In this document: in pieces, positions 1-5,983 of the stretch | Numbering within the stretch: the first letter of the stretch is position 1 | How the letters are laid out: each line of letters starts with the position of its first letter | Assembly (NCBI GenBank): GCA_002307115.1 | Contig: DBTP01000072.1 | Location: 1 to 13,461 of the forward strand | DNA length: 13,461 bases | Source of the DNA: Fibrobacter sp. UBA1313 | GTDB lineage: Bacteria; Fibrobacterota; Fibrobacteria; Fibrobacterales; Fibrobacteraceae | Direction: 5' to 3' | Notes under the pieces: model-generated | The model's input: the letters and a program-made list of their open reading frames with translations, nothing else | What the model was told of the DNA's origin: nothing | Database searches by the model: none | Translations under genes and position numbers: made by a program

Positions 1-80
1 GTGACAAGCATCCATTCTTTGCCGATCAAATGAATCGGATTTTCTTGCAGAGACTCTGCTGGGATTTCTTTAAAACTCAT
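1..80 (-). CDS. Flavin reductase-like protein, N-terminal fragment
   Basis: Only the first 26 codons lie in the window; the gene runs off the left edge. The reading frame starts at an ATG (complement 78-80) with a strong GGAGGA ribosome binding site 6 nt upstream. The visible peptide begins MSFKEIPAESLQENP and continues HLIGKEWMLVT. An early Asn-Pro followed by Leu-Ile-Gly-Lys-x-Trp-Met-Leu-Val/Ile-Thr is the typical opening of small FMN-binding flavin reductase-like proteins, in which the Thr begins the flavin-binding barrel. Such proteins are cytoplasmic and reduce or bind FMN using NAD(P)H. The gene lies 3 nt after mntP and is very likely cotranscribed and translationally coupled with it. 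The family call rests on a short stretch and is moderate. Confidence 0.6.
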   Translation of the reverse strand, partial: MSFKEIPAESLQENPIHLIGKEWMLV

Positions 81-83
81 TAT

Positions 84-644
84 TTATCCTCCTATATGTT
101 CAAATAAAATTTTAATACCGATGCCAATTAACACTAGGCCACCCACAATTTCGGCTCCTTTTCCAGAGACGTGTGATGCGGTTCGCTTCCCTAAGTTTCC
201 ACCAAGGATTGCCATCCCGAAAGAGATAAAACCAATCATGAATGTAGGAAACATAACTTTGTACGAAATCATCGCAAAAGAAACTCCTACGGCAAGAGCA
301 TCAATGCTTGTGGCAATGGAAAGCATTGTCAATTTTTTGATATTCAGAATCGTACATTTTTCTTCTTCTTTTTCTGTACAAGCTTCGTGTATCATGCGAA
401 TCCCTAAAATAGCGAGAAGCAGGAACGCAATCCAGTGATCAAAGCTTTGAATTTCTTTTTGTAGCAAGCTTCCGAAGAAATATCCAATCAATGTCATCCC
501 TGCTTGGAAACCTCCAAAAAAGAGGCCCATGCGTACAATATCTTTTTGAGGTACTTTTTGATTACAAAGACCCGTAGAAAGAGATACGGCAAAGCAATCC
601 ATCGCTAAACCGAAAGCAATCAAAATAGTGGAAATTATGTCCAT
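84..644 (-). CDS. mntP: Manganese efflux pump MntP
   Basis: Inner-membrane exporter that removes excess Mn(II) from the cytoplasm. The protein is 186 aa from the ATG at 644, close to the 188 aa of E. coli MntP. It has the internally duplicated architecture of the family: six hydrophobic segments in two sets of three, split by a charged loop rich in Glu and Lys at about residues 88-104. Each half carries the family's acidic motif: AMDCFAVS with Asp16 and SIDALAVG with Asp115. These correspond to the aspartates known to be essential in the E. coli protein. The frame also extends 6 codons upstream to a TTG at 662, but neither site has a good ribosome binding site and the ATG matches the family N-terminus, so I chose the ATG. 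No yybP-ykoY-type manganese riboswitch fits in the short upstream gap. Confidence 0.92.
   Translation of the reverse strand: MDIISTILIAFGLAMDCFAVSLSTGLCNQKVPQKDIVRMGLFFGGFQAGMTLIGYFFGSLLQKEIQSFDHWIAFLLLAILGIRMIHEACTEKEEEKCTILNIKKLTMLSIATSIDALAVGVSFAMISYKVMFPTFMIGFISFGMAILGGNLGKRTASHVSGKGAEIVGGLVLIGIGIKILFEHIGG
87..92 (-). promoter_or_regulatory. Ribosome binding site embedded in the mntP 3' end
   Basis: GGAGGA on the minus strand, 6 nt before the ATG at 80. The same six bases are the two Gly codons that end MntP, directly before its TAA stop (84-86). Ribosomes finishing mntP therefore stop on top of the next gene's initiation site, as expected for translational coupling. Confidence 0.75.
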
Positions 645-669
645 AAAACCAGCAGAAATCAATAAAAAA

Positions 670-722
670 AGGTAACTTAAATATAAATAATCAGAGCCAT
701 TTTATTTACCAACGAGTTACCT
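670..722. repeat. 8-bp inverted repeat flanking the putative promoter
   Basis: AGGTAACT at 670-677 and its exact reverse complement AGTTACCT at 715-722, 37 bp apart. The arms lie just outside the putative minus-strand -35 and -10 hexamers and also just upstream of the short-chain dehydrogenase gene. The spacing is too long for a compact RNA hairpin. Paired operator half-sites for a dimeric regulator are possible, and chance is also possible in an AT-rich gap. Confidence 0.35.
684..712 (-). promoter_or_regulatory. Possible promoter of the mntP operon
   Basis: On the minus strand TTGGTA (707-712) and TATTTA (684-689) are separated by exactly 17 nt, a sigma-70-like arrangement. Transcription would start near 677 and leave a leader of about 32 nt before the mntP ATG. 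Both hexamers match the consensus only partly and the region is AT-rich, so this is tentative. I found no comparably convincing pair for the divergent plus-strand operon. Confidence 0.4.
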
Positions 723-737
723 AGAGGTTCTAAAGCG

Positions 738-1529
738 ATGAAACGATACCAGTGTGTTTTGATTACTGGTGCGAGTTCTGGAATCGGAACTGAAATTGCA
801 CGAAGACTGGCACCGCACGCAGAGGCGATTGTTTTGGTCGGTCGCCGCACAGAGCGTTTGGCGGCTCTTGCGACGGAACTCTCCACTCACTATGGTTCTG
901 AGGTGGTTCCTCTGACTTGTGATTTGTCACAAGAGGGTAATGCAGAAAAACTTTGGGAAATGGTCATTCAAAAAATGGGCAAAGCTCCCGATTTACTGGT
1001 GAATAATGCGGGGATGGGGCTTTATGGAGAAACGAGTGATACGCCTCTCCACAAAGAAAAATCAATGGTGACACTGAATGTGGCAAGTCTTATGATTCTT
1101 TCTAAGCTAGCACTCAAAGTGATGTCCGCTCGTCGCCAAGGGGTGATCATGAATGTGGCGAGTATCGGTAGTTTTCATCCGGGCCCTTATATGTCTGTTT
1201 ATTATGCAACCAAAGCATTTGTTTTGTCTTATACCGAAGCGATTGCGGAAGAGGCTCACCATTACGGTGTTCGTGTGATTGCTCTTTGTCCAGGGAGTAC
1301 TCAAACTGATTTTCATGCTACCGCAGGAGCACAACGCAAAAGTAATTTTTGTAAATTTTCACAGTCGACGCAAGCGTTTGTTGCTGAAACCGCAGTGCTT
1401 TCTATACTCAATGGGTACCCCGATATTGTGATTCCTGGTTGGAAAAATAAAGTGCTTATTTTTATCGAACGATTTATTCCCCGATTTGTTGTAGCCTTTC
1501 TTTCGGGAAAAGTTCTCAAGGTGGAGTGA
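738..1529 (+). CDS. Short-chain dehydrogenase/reductase (SDR, DltE/YqjQ-like)
   Basis: A 263-aa NAD(P)H-dependent oxidoreductase of the classical SDR family with an N-terminal Rossmann fold. The nucleotide-binding motif TGASSGIG is at residues 10-17, and an Arg-Arg pair at 36-37 (VGRRTER) after the second strand suggests a preference for NADP(H). The NNAG motif is at 89-92. The catalytic residues are Ser142 and the YxxxK pair Tyr155/Lys159, followed by PGSTQTDF at 185-192. The C-terminal 40 residues are hydrophobic and basic, as in the subgroup of SDRs annotated DltE/YqjQ that act on lipid-like substrates. The substrate cannot be read from the sequence. The gene is first in a plus-strand run, and its 3' end holds the ribosome binding site of the next cytochrome gene, so it is probably cotranscribed with the respiratory genes. 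A functional link to them is not evident. Confidence 0.88.
   Translation: MKRYQCVLITGASSGIGTEIARRLAPHAEAIVLVGRRTERLAALATELSTHYGSEVVPLTCDLSQEGNAEKLWEMVIQKMGKAPDLLVNNAGMGLYGETSDTPLHKEKSMVTLNVASLMILSKLALKVMSARRQGVIMNVASIGSFHPGPYMSVYYATKAFVLSYTEAIAEEAHHYGVRVIALCPGSTQTDFHATAGAQRKSNFCKFSQSTQAFVAETAVLSILNGYPDIVIPGWKNKVLIFIERFIPRFVVAFLSGKVLKVE
1523..1526 (+). promoter_or_regulatory. Ribosome binding site that sets the cytochrome start
   Basis: GGAG, within the purine-rich stretch 1518-1526, ends 5 nt before the ATG at 1532 and overlaps the end of the SDR gene. It favours the ATG over the in-frame GTG at 1526, which overlaps the site itself. Confidence 0.65.
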
Positions 1530-1531
1530 AA

Positions 1532-1897
1532 ATGAAATTTCGTTCTTTTGTTTGGGTGATTGTGGCGGTAAATGCATTGTTTGCATTGGAAACTTTTGTG
1601 CTACCCAAAGTAGATGATGCCTTGAAAAAGCAGGGCAAAGAAATTTATGACAGGGATTGTTATGCGTGCCACCGATGGACTCGCCCTTTTGCGGGCCCTG
1701 CCATGAGTGAAAATATTGAAAAATATCGTGAGCGCCCGGAGGCTTTGGTTGCCTATCTCAAAAATCCAACGCCGCAAAATCCTTCCAAGTACCCCCCGAT
1801 GACCATTGATCCTTTGACTGAGTCTGAGGCCAAGGTGCTTTCTGCATGGTTCTTCTTCCTTATTAACAACACTTCAGATCCTGATAGGCCCAAATGA
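1532..1897 (+). CDS. Mono-haem cytochrome c, membrane-anchored or secreted
   Basis: A 121-aa protein with one c-type haem site, CYACH (Cys43, Cys46, His47). Residues 4-19 are hydrophobic after a short basic start and form either a signal peptide or an uncleaved N-terminal anchor; no clear cleavage site is visible. The tail reads like a small class I cytochrome c: YPPM at 87-90 supplies Met90 as the likely distal haem ligand, followed by an amphipathic helix (about 96-112). It should act on the outer face of the inner membrane as an electron carrier. It overlaps the next, penta-haem gene by ATGA and lies in an operon resembling alternative complex III, so it could be an ActE-like subunit or the complex's electron acceptor. 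It is not close enough to ActE by eye to assign that name. Confidence 0.85.
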   Translation: MKFRSFVWVIVAVNALFALETFVLPKVDDALKKQGKEIYDRDCYACHRWTRPFAGPAMSENIEKYRERPEALVAYLKNPTPQNPSKYPPMTIDPLTESEAKVLSAWFFFLINNTSDPDRPK

Positions 1898-2409
1898 AAG
1901 GAATATTACTTTTATGCTTTTTGGGATGCTTTGGGATGGCGTTGATTGTTGCAGATCTTTTATTTTCCACAGAAGAGGGACTCGCATCCAAGAATAAAGC
2001 CATTGCTTTTTCACATGAGTTGCACGGGGCAAATATAGGCTTGGATTGCACCCATTGTCACACTGGGGCGCGTTTGGGGTATAAAGCGCATTTTCCCTCA
2101 AAGCAAGATTGTTTGGATTGTCATCGTATTCCTTTGACAGATTCGGCGGGTATTCCCAAGTTGGATTCTGCTTTGCAAAAGGCGAAGGCGATGCCTTGGC
2201 AAACAGAAAGCCGTATTCCTGCGTATGTAATATTTCATCATGGAGTTCATGCGAAGGCGAATATTTCTTGCGAAACTTGTCATGGTTCTCTTGCGGAAAT
2301 TGATCGTGGGAAACGAGCTTCCGTAAAAATGGGGGAATGTCTTGCTTGTCATCGTGGCGAAAAAGGTTTTGCGCCATCCGCTACGGATTGTGCCCGGTGT
2401 CATAGGTAA
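1894..2409 (+). CDS. actA: Penta-haem cytochrome c, ActA/QrcA-like subunit
   Basis: A 171-aa periplasmic electron-transfer protein with an N-terminal hydrophobic anchor (residues 3-23) and five CxxCH haem sites at Cys52, Cys73, Cys126, Cys149 and Cys166. Many additional His residues (41, 44, 66, 115, 116, 119) can serve as second axial ligands, suggesting bis-His haems. The motif order recalls ActA of alternative complex III: FSHxxH before the first haem, a CHTGA after it, FHHxxH before the third haem, TCHG after it, and a final TDCxxCH near the C-terminus. ActA is also penta-haem, while QrcA has six. It is somewhat shorter than the ActA proteins I know. It overlaps the preceding gene by ATGA and is followed 3 nt later by the iron-sulphur subunit gene. 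A generic class III or c7-type cytochrome is the alternative. Confidence 0.82.
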   Translation: MKGILLLCFLGCFGMALIVADLLFSTEEGLASKNKAIAFSHELHGANIGLDCTHCHTGARLGYKAHFPSKQDCLDCHRIPLTDSAGIPKLDSALQKAKAMPWQTESRIPAYVIFHHGVHAKANISCETCHGSLAEIDRGKRASVKMGECLACHRGEKGFAPSATDCARCHR

Positions 2410-2412
2410 ATT

Positions 2413-3282
2413 ATGGATCAATCACGTAGAAATTTTTTGAAAGTGGCAAGTCTAGTCTTGGGTGGTCTTGCTTTATGGGGTTGTCGAAGGGATAAAAATT
2501 TTGCCCCTACTCCCAAAGCATCATCCGATATTTCACTTTGGAAAATCGAAATAAAGCAAGCCATGCAACGTAATATTTCGCTCGGTGATCTTGTCCCCAT
2601 TAAAATTCCGGGGCCTCTTCTTAAATTTTCTAAGGAAATCAATCGATTTGGAATGTCCATCGATTTGGATATTTGCAATGGTTGTGGGGAATGTATTCTT
2701 GCCTGTATGTTGGAGAATAATATTCCGCGGGTGAATGATAACGAGGCTCAAAAGGGTCGCTTTATGCATTGGATAGAAATGCGTGAGGGGGTTCCTGTGA
2801 TGTGTTCTCATTGTGGAGATGCTCCTTGCGAAAAAGTTTGTCCCACAGGGGCTGCTGTTGCTTCCCCTGATGGAATGAGCGCGATGATTTATCCCCGTTG
2901 CATTGGTTCTCGTTATTGTGGTGCCAATTGCCCTTCTAAGACGCGTAAATTCAATTATACAGATGCTCGTGCAGAGGGACTCTCCGCAAAGTTCAATCCA
3001 GAAGTCCCTTTGCGAAATCGAGGTGTCATGGAAAAATGTTCACTTTGTGTGCAACGACTTCAAAATGATCGACTTCTCGCTAAAACTCTTGGCAAGGAAT
3101 GGAGAGGAATGGGTGTGCAGAGTGCTTGTGCTATGGCGTGTCCGAAAAAAGCCATCGTCTTTGGAAATTGGCTGGATTCTGAATCGCCGCTCTCGCAAGC
3201 GGTGCGAGGCCGTGGTGTTTATACACTCCGATCTATTGCAGGATTGGATCCTTCGGTGGTGTATTTGGTGGGGCGAGCATGA
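2413..3282 (+). CDS. actB: Tat-exported iron-sulphur subunit, ActB2/QrcC-like
   Basis: A 289-aa periplasmic ferredoxin-type subunit. The N-terminus has a Tat signal (SRRNFLK at 4-10, then a hydrophobic stretch to 22) ending at Cys24, which could be a lipobox cysteine. Four cysteine groups follow: C88-C91-C94-C98; C131-C134-C139-C143; C163-C169-C173, where Ser166 replaces the usual cysteine; and C209-C212-C239-C243. This predicts three [4Fe-4S] clusters and one [3Fe-4S] cluster, as in ActB of alternative complex III. Other ActB-like stretches are GMSIDL before the first cluster, LENNIP after it, RYC...NCP with RKFNY, and RGVMEKCSLCVQR. ActB normally begins with a large molybdopterin-oxidoreductase-like domain; here that domain is absent and this part has its own export signal. 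It overlaps the ActC-like gene by ATGA. PsrB, TtrB and DsrO are related alternatives, but no catalytic Mo subunit gene is nearby. Confidence 0.87.
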   Translation: MDQSRRNFLKVASLVLGGLALWGCRRDKNFAPTPKASSDISLWKIEIKQAMQRNISLGDLVPIKIPGPLLKFSKEINRFGMSIDLDICNGCGECILACMLENNIPRVNDNEAQKGRFMHWIEMREGVPVMCSHCGDAPCEKVCPTGAAVASPDGMSAMIYPRCIGSRYCGANCPSKTRKFNYTDARAEGLSAKFNPEVPLRNRGVMEKCSLCVQRLQNDRLLAKTLGKEWRGMGVQSACAMACPKKAIVFGNWLDSESPLSQAVRGRGVYTLRSIAGLDPSVVYLVGRA

Positions 3283-4904
3283 TTCTCCGCATCCTTTTTA
3301 TAGTAGGCCTTGTTTTGTGTGTTCCTGCCGTATTTGTGCTGGATCATGCATTGACGGTGGGGCCTGCGAGTTGGGCGTTAGATCAGACGACATTTTGGGG
3401 GACTCCCATTGCTAATTTTGTTTTTTGGATAGGCCTTGCTCATGCAGGAACTTTTTTTTCGGCAATGCTTTTGGTGTTGAATGTCAAATGGCAAAAAAGA
3501 ATCGCTTTTCCTGCAGAAATTTCGACCATCGCTGCTTTGTTTGTTGCGGCTATTTTCCCGTTGATTCATTTGGGAATTCCCCAACGTTTTTATTTGATGT
3601 TCCCGATGGGATTATTTCGACATTTGTATGTAAACATGGAATCTCCCCTTGTTTGGGACTTTATTGCCATTTTGGTTTATCTTTGCCTTTCCATTTTCTT
3701 TTTGTTGATTCATGCGGGCTCTCTTCGATTCCCATCATTGGTTGCTTTTCGTCGCCCGCTCGCTTGGGTGTTATTTCCTTTGGTTTTGTGGGTACACACT
3801 ATTGTGAGTCTTGACTTTGCAATTACTCTTATACCCACTTGGCAGGGGGCTTATTTCCCAATTTATTTTATTGTGGGGGCTTTATTTTCTGGTATTGCTC
3901 TAGTTTTGATTCTCTCCGAGCTTGAGGGACGCCGTTTGCGGAGATTAGAAGATTTGTTGATTGCCTTTTCTTGGGGGCTCCTTGCTTTGTGGATTTGGGA
4001 ACTCATGACCAAAGAAATTTGGTGCCCAGAAATACTTTTCTTTGGTTTTTTAGTGCCTCAGTTGTTATGGATACGTCCGTTGCGTGCGATTCCTACGATT
4101 CGTGTGGTGATCGCCATGTCGGTGATTTTTGCTTTATGGTGGGAACGAATTAAGCTTGTTATGCCTTCTGATTCAGAATGGACTCCTGTTGATTATGGCT
4201 GGATTGCTTTGGGTTGGGGTGGGTTTATGGCGATTTATTTTGGCCTTCGCCTTGTCACGAAACGGATATTCTCTGATCGCATCGATACTATTTCTACAGA
4301 AGTTTCAGTGGAACCGTTTCCCAAAAAGCGCATGGCTCTTTATTGGGGGGCTGGGTTCTCTGCCGCTCTCTTGTTTGTGGCTTGGTTTATTTTAAGAGTA
4401 CCTACGGTACCTTGGGTGCGTATGGTTCCTGTCTTTTTCCCTTTGATGGCGTTGGTCACAGGTTTTTTGATTGTCGTGGATGCATTTTCTAGAGTGCTCA
4501 ATCGCCGCGTCTTGTTTGGATTATTAGGAGGCTTGGGAATAATATTAGGGATTTTTGGAGGCTTGATTTATCAAGGGGGGAAGACGACATTTGATGAATC
4601 CCCAACGATCATTACTACAGAAAAAATGCCAGCGATTCCTCGTCCTGCAGAAGTTATTTGGAAATCACGTTGTGCTTCTTGCCACGGTGAAGATGGACAT
4701 TTAAATCGTAAATTTGTACATGAATTTTATCCGTTGCCGAGAGACATTTCTGTTTCTCGATTTGATTCTTTGGGGGTGGATTCGCTCTCAAAAGTGATTC
4801 TTGATGGGCGCGCCTTTATGGGGGCTTATCGTGGGCGCATTTCCGAATCAGAAGCGCATTCCTTGATCGAATACATGAGAACCCTCGCGAAGGAGGCTCC
4901 ATGA
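3279..4904 (+). CDS. actC: NrfD/ActC-type quinol-binding membrane subunit fused to cytochrome c
   Basis: A 541-aa integral membrane protein. The first 270 residues hold about eight membrane segments with the ActC/QrcD flavour of the NrfD family: FWIGLAHAGT (49-58), FPLIHLG (93-99), SPLVWDF (122-128), and HTIVSLDFA (173-181) followed by FPIYF and GALFSG. These proteins bind menaquinol or ubiquinol and pass its electrons to the iron-sulphur subunit. About five more membrane segments follow up to residue 430, then an outer domain with one haem site CASCH (Cys465, Cys468, His469) and Met514 in AFMGAYRGR as the probable distal ligand. Typical NrfD proteins have 300-480 residues and no haem, so this looks like a fusion of ActC, additional membrane helices and an ActE-like cytochrome. 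It starts by ATGA overlap with the iron-sulphur gene and ends by ATGA overlap with the next gene. Confidence 0.88.
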   Translation: MILRILFIVGLVLCVPAVFVLDHALTVGPASWALDQTTFWGTPIANFVFWIGLAHAGTFFSAMLLVLNVKWQKRIAFPAEISTIAALFVAAIFPLIHLGIPQRFYLMFPMGLFRHLYVNMESPLVWDFIAILVYLCLSIFFLLIHAGSLRFPSLVAFRRPLAWVLFPLVLWVHTIVSLDFAITLIPTWQGAYFPIYFIVGALFSGIALVLILSELEGRRLRRLEDLLIAFSWGLLALWIWELMTKEIWCPEILFFGFLVPQLLWIRPLRAIPTIRVVIAMSVIFALWWERIKLVMPSDSEWTPVDYGWIALGWGGFMAIYFGLRLVTKRIFSDRIDTISTEVSVEPFPKKRMALYWGAGFSAALLFVAWFILRVPTVPWVRMVPVFFPLMALVTGFLIVVDAFSRVLNRRVLFGLLGGLGIILGIFGGLIYQGGKTTFDESPTIITTEKMPAIPRPAEVIWKSRCASCHGEDGHLNRKFVHEFYPLPRDISVSRFDSLGVDSLSKVILDGRAFMGAYRGRISESEAHSLIEYMRTLAKEAP

Positions 4905-5362
4905 GTCCACTTATAAATATGCTTGCCTGTCTTTTAGCGATGCTCCCCGCTCCTTTTTTGTGGCAAGGAGCGATGCCACTTCGCCTTCGGGGTGCTTTTT
5001 TAGGAATCGTTTTATTGTGCTTTGAGTGTTTTATCTTTTTTGCAGTGTCGCCAACCTATTCGCTGTACGAAATTTTGCCTTTAGAAATGTTGGCAATGTG
5101 TCTTTGTGTCTCCACTCTTTTTTTGAAGGAGCATACCGCTTTTTTTGCCATACTCTCACAATGCTTTTGGTTGTGGATTATTTTTTTTGGAACCTTCTCG
5201 CTTTCGTATCGTGTGGGAGTCTCCCCTGATTATATCCAAATAGCAATGCTTGTTGTTGGGATAATTCTATCCCCTATACTTTCTTCGAAAAAGCAAGAAC
5301 TCCGTTTTTGTATGGCGACTTATTGGGCGGGAATTTGGGTATTGGCATTTACCCCTGTGTAA
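4901..5362 (+). CDS. Small membrane protein, last gene of the respiratory operon
   Basis: I do not recognise the family. The 153-aa product is almost entirely hydrophobic, with about five predicted membrane segments (roughly residues 5-20, 28-49, 60-75, 79-100 and 112-128) and a possible sixth near 138-151. It has several Cys residues but no haem or iron-sulphur motif. A strong AAGGAGG ribosome binding site (4890-4896) lies 4 nt before the ATG, inside the preceding gene, and the ATGA overlap implies coupled translation. Position suggests an accessory membrane subunit of the ActC-like complex, in the place where ActD or ActF subunits occur in other ACIII operons. I see no sequence resemblance that proves this. 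Confidence 0.7.
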   Translation: MSPLINMLACLLAMLPAPFLWQGAMPLRLRGAFLGIVLLCFECFIFFAVSPTYSLYEILPLEMLAMCLCVSTLFLKEHTAFFAILSQCFWLWIIFFGTFSLSYRVGVSPDYIQIAMLVVGIILSPILSSKKQELRFCMATYWAGIWVLAFTPV

Positions 5363-5392
5363 GCAGGGTATTCCAAAAAATAAATTCAAAAG

Positions 5393-5983
5393 TTATTCAA
5401 AAACGCCGCGGATCACTTCGACTTCGTTATCGATGAGGCTTACAATATTGGTAGGATTAATATCTATTTCCCCACAATCGACCATCATCTCTATTTGATG
5501 CTCAAATAGATTCCAAATATCATCGGGATTTGTAAATTCCGTTTCATCGGAAAGTTTTGCCGCGGTACTCAAAATAGGTTTATCAAAGTGTTGAAATAGT
5601 TCTTTGAAAAAAGGATGCTCCGGCATACGAATGCCTATTTCCGGGCGTTTTACATCCAGTTTACGCGCGATAGAAGCATCGGCGGGCAGAATAAAAGTAT
5701 AAGGCCCTGGCACACGTTGTTTCATAATGTTAAACGCAAAATTACTTACATGAGCGTATTCGGAAGCTCTGCTAATATCGGGGAGAATCAGTGCCATGAA
5801 AAATTTCTTCATGGGCTTTTTGAGCATATACAATTTGTGAATTGCTTTGGTAGATTCCGCATTGCAACCAATAGCATAACCCGATTCGGTAGGGTAGAGA
5901 ACCAAACCGTCTTTTTCCAAAGTCTCCGCCGCGAGCTTAACGATACGAGACTGAGGATTAATAGGATGGACTTCATAGCGCAT
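5393..5983 (-). CDS. YciO/Sua5/YrdC family protein
   Basis: A 196-aa cytoplasmic protein with the YrdC fold that binds ATP or RNA. Recognisable stretches are YPTESGYAIGC (30-40), PGPYTFILPA (92-101), IGIRMP (117-121) and LSTAAK (138-143). Proteins of the TsaC/Sua5 branch make threonylcarbamoyl-AMP for the t6A37 tRNA modification and usually have an STSAN-like motif; here it reads STAAKLS, with Lys in place of Asn. The segment FNIMKQRVPGPYTFIL and the overall length match YciO, the paralogue whose role is less certain. I therefore favour YciO over a true TsaC, though automatic annotation may call it threonylcarbamoyl-AMP synthase. No ribosome binding site is visible before the ATG at 5983. The gene converges on the respiratory operon with a 30-nt gap. 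Confidence 0.82.
   Translation of the reverse strand: MRYEVHPINPQSRIVKLAAETLEKDGLVLYPTESGYAIGCNAESTKAIHKLYMLKKPMKKFFMALILPDISRASEYAHVSNFAFNIMKQRVPGPYTFILPADASIARKLDVKRPEIGIRMPEHPFFKELFQHFDKPILSTAAKLSDETEFTNPDDIWNLFEHQIEMMVDCGEIDINPTNIVSLIDNEVEVIRGVFE

Noticed and set aside
645..662. Six-codon N-terminal extension of MntP from a TTG
   Set aside because: The TTG has no better ribosome binding site than the ATG, and family members begin at the equivalent of the ATG.
2903..3415. Second plus-strand frame across the ActB2-like/ActC-like junction
   Set aside because: It lies entirely within two overlapping genes with strong motifs and has no family-like content; it is a frame shadow.
2413..4904. 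Polysulphide, tetrathionate or sulphite (Psr/Ttr/Dsr) reductase module
   Set aside because: No molybdopterin or sirohaem catalytic subunit gene is present, and the Ser-for-Cys motif, the penta-haem partner and the HTIVSLDFA-type ActC motifs fit ACIII/Qrc better.
5353..5368. Short hairpin CCCTG/CAGGG at the end of the respiratory operon
   Set aside because: The stem has only 5 bp, its loop contains the stop codon of the last gene, and no T-run follows on either strand. It is not a convincing terminator for the two convergent genes.
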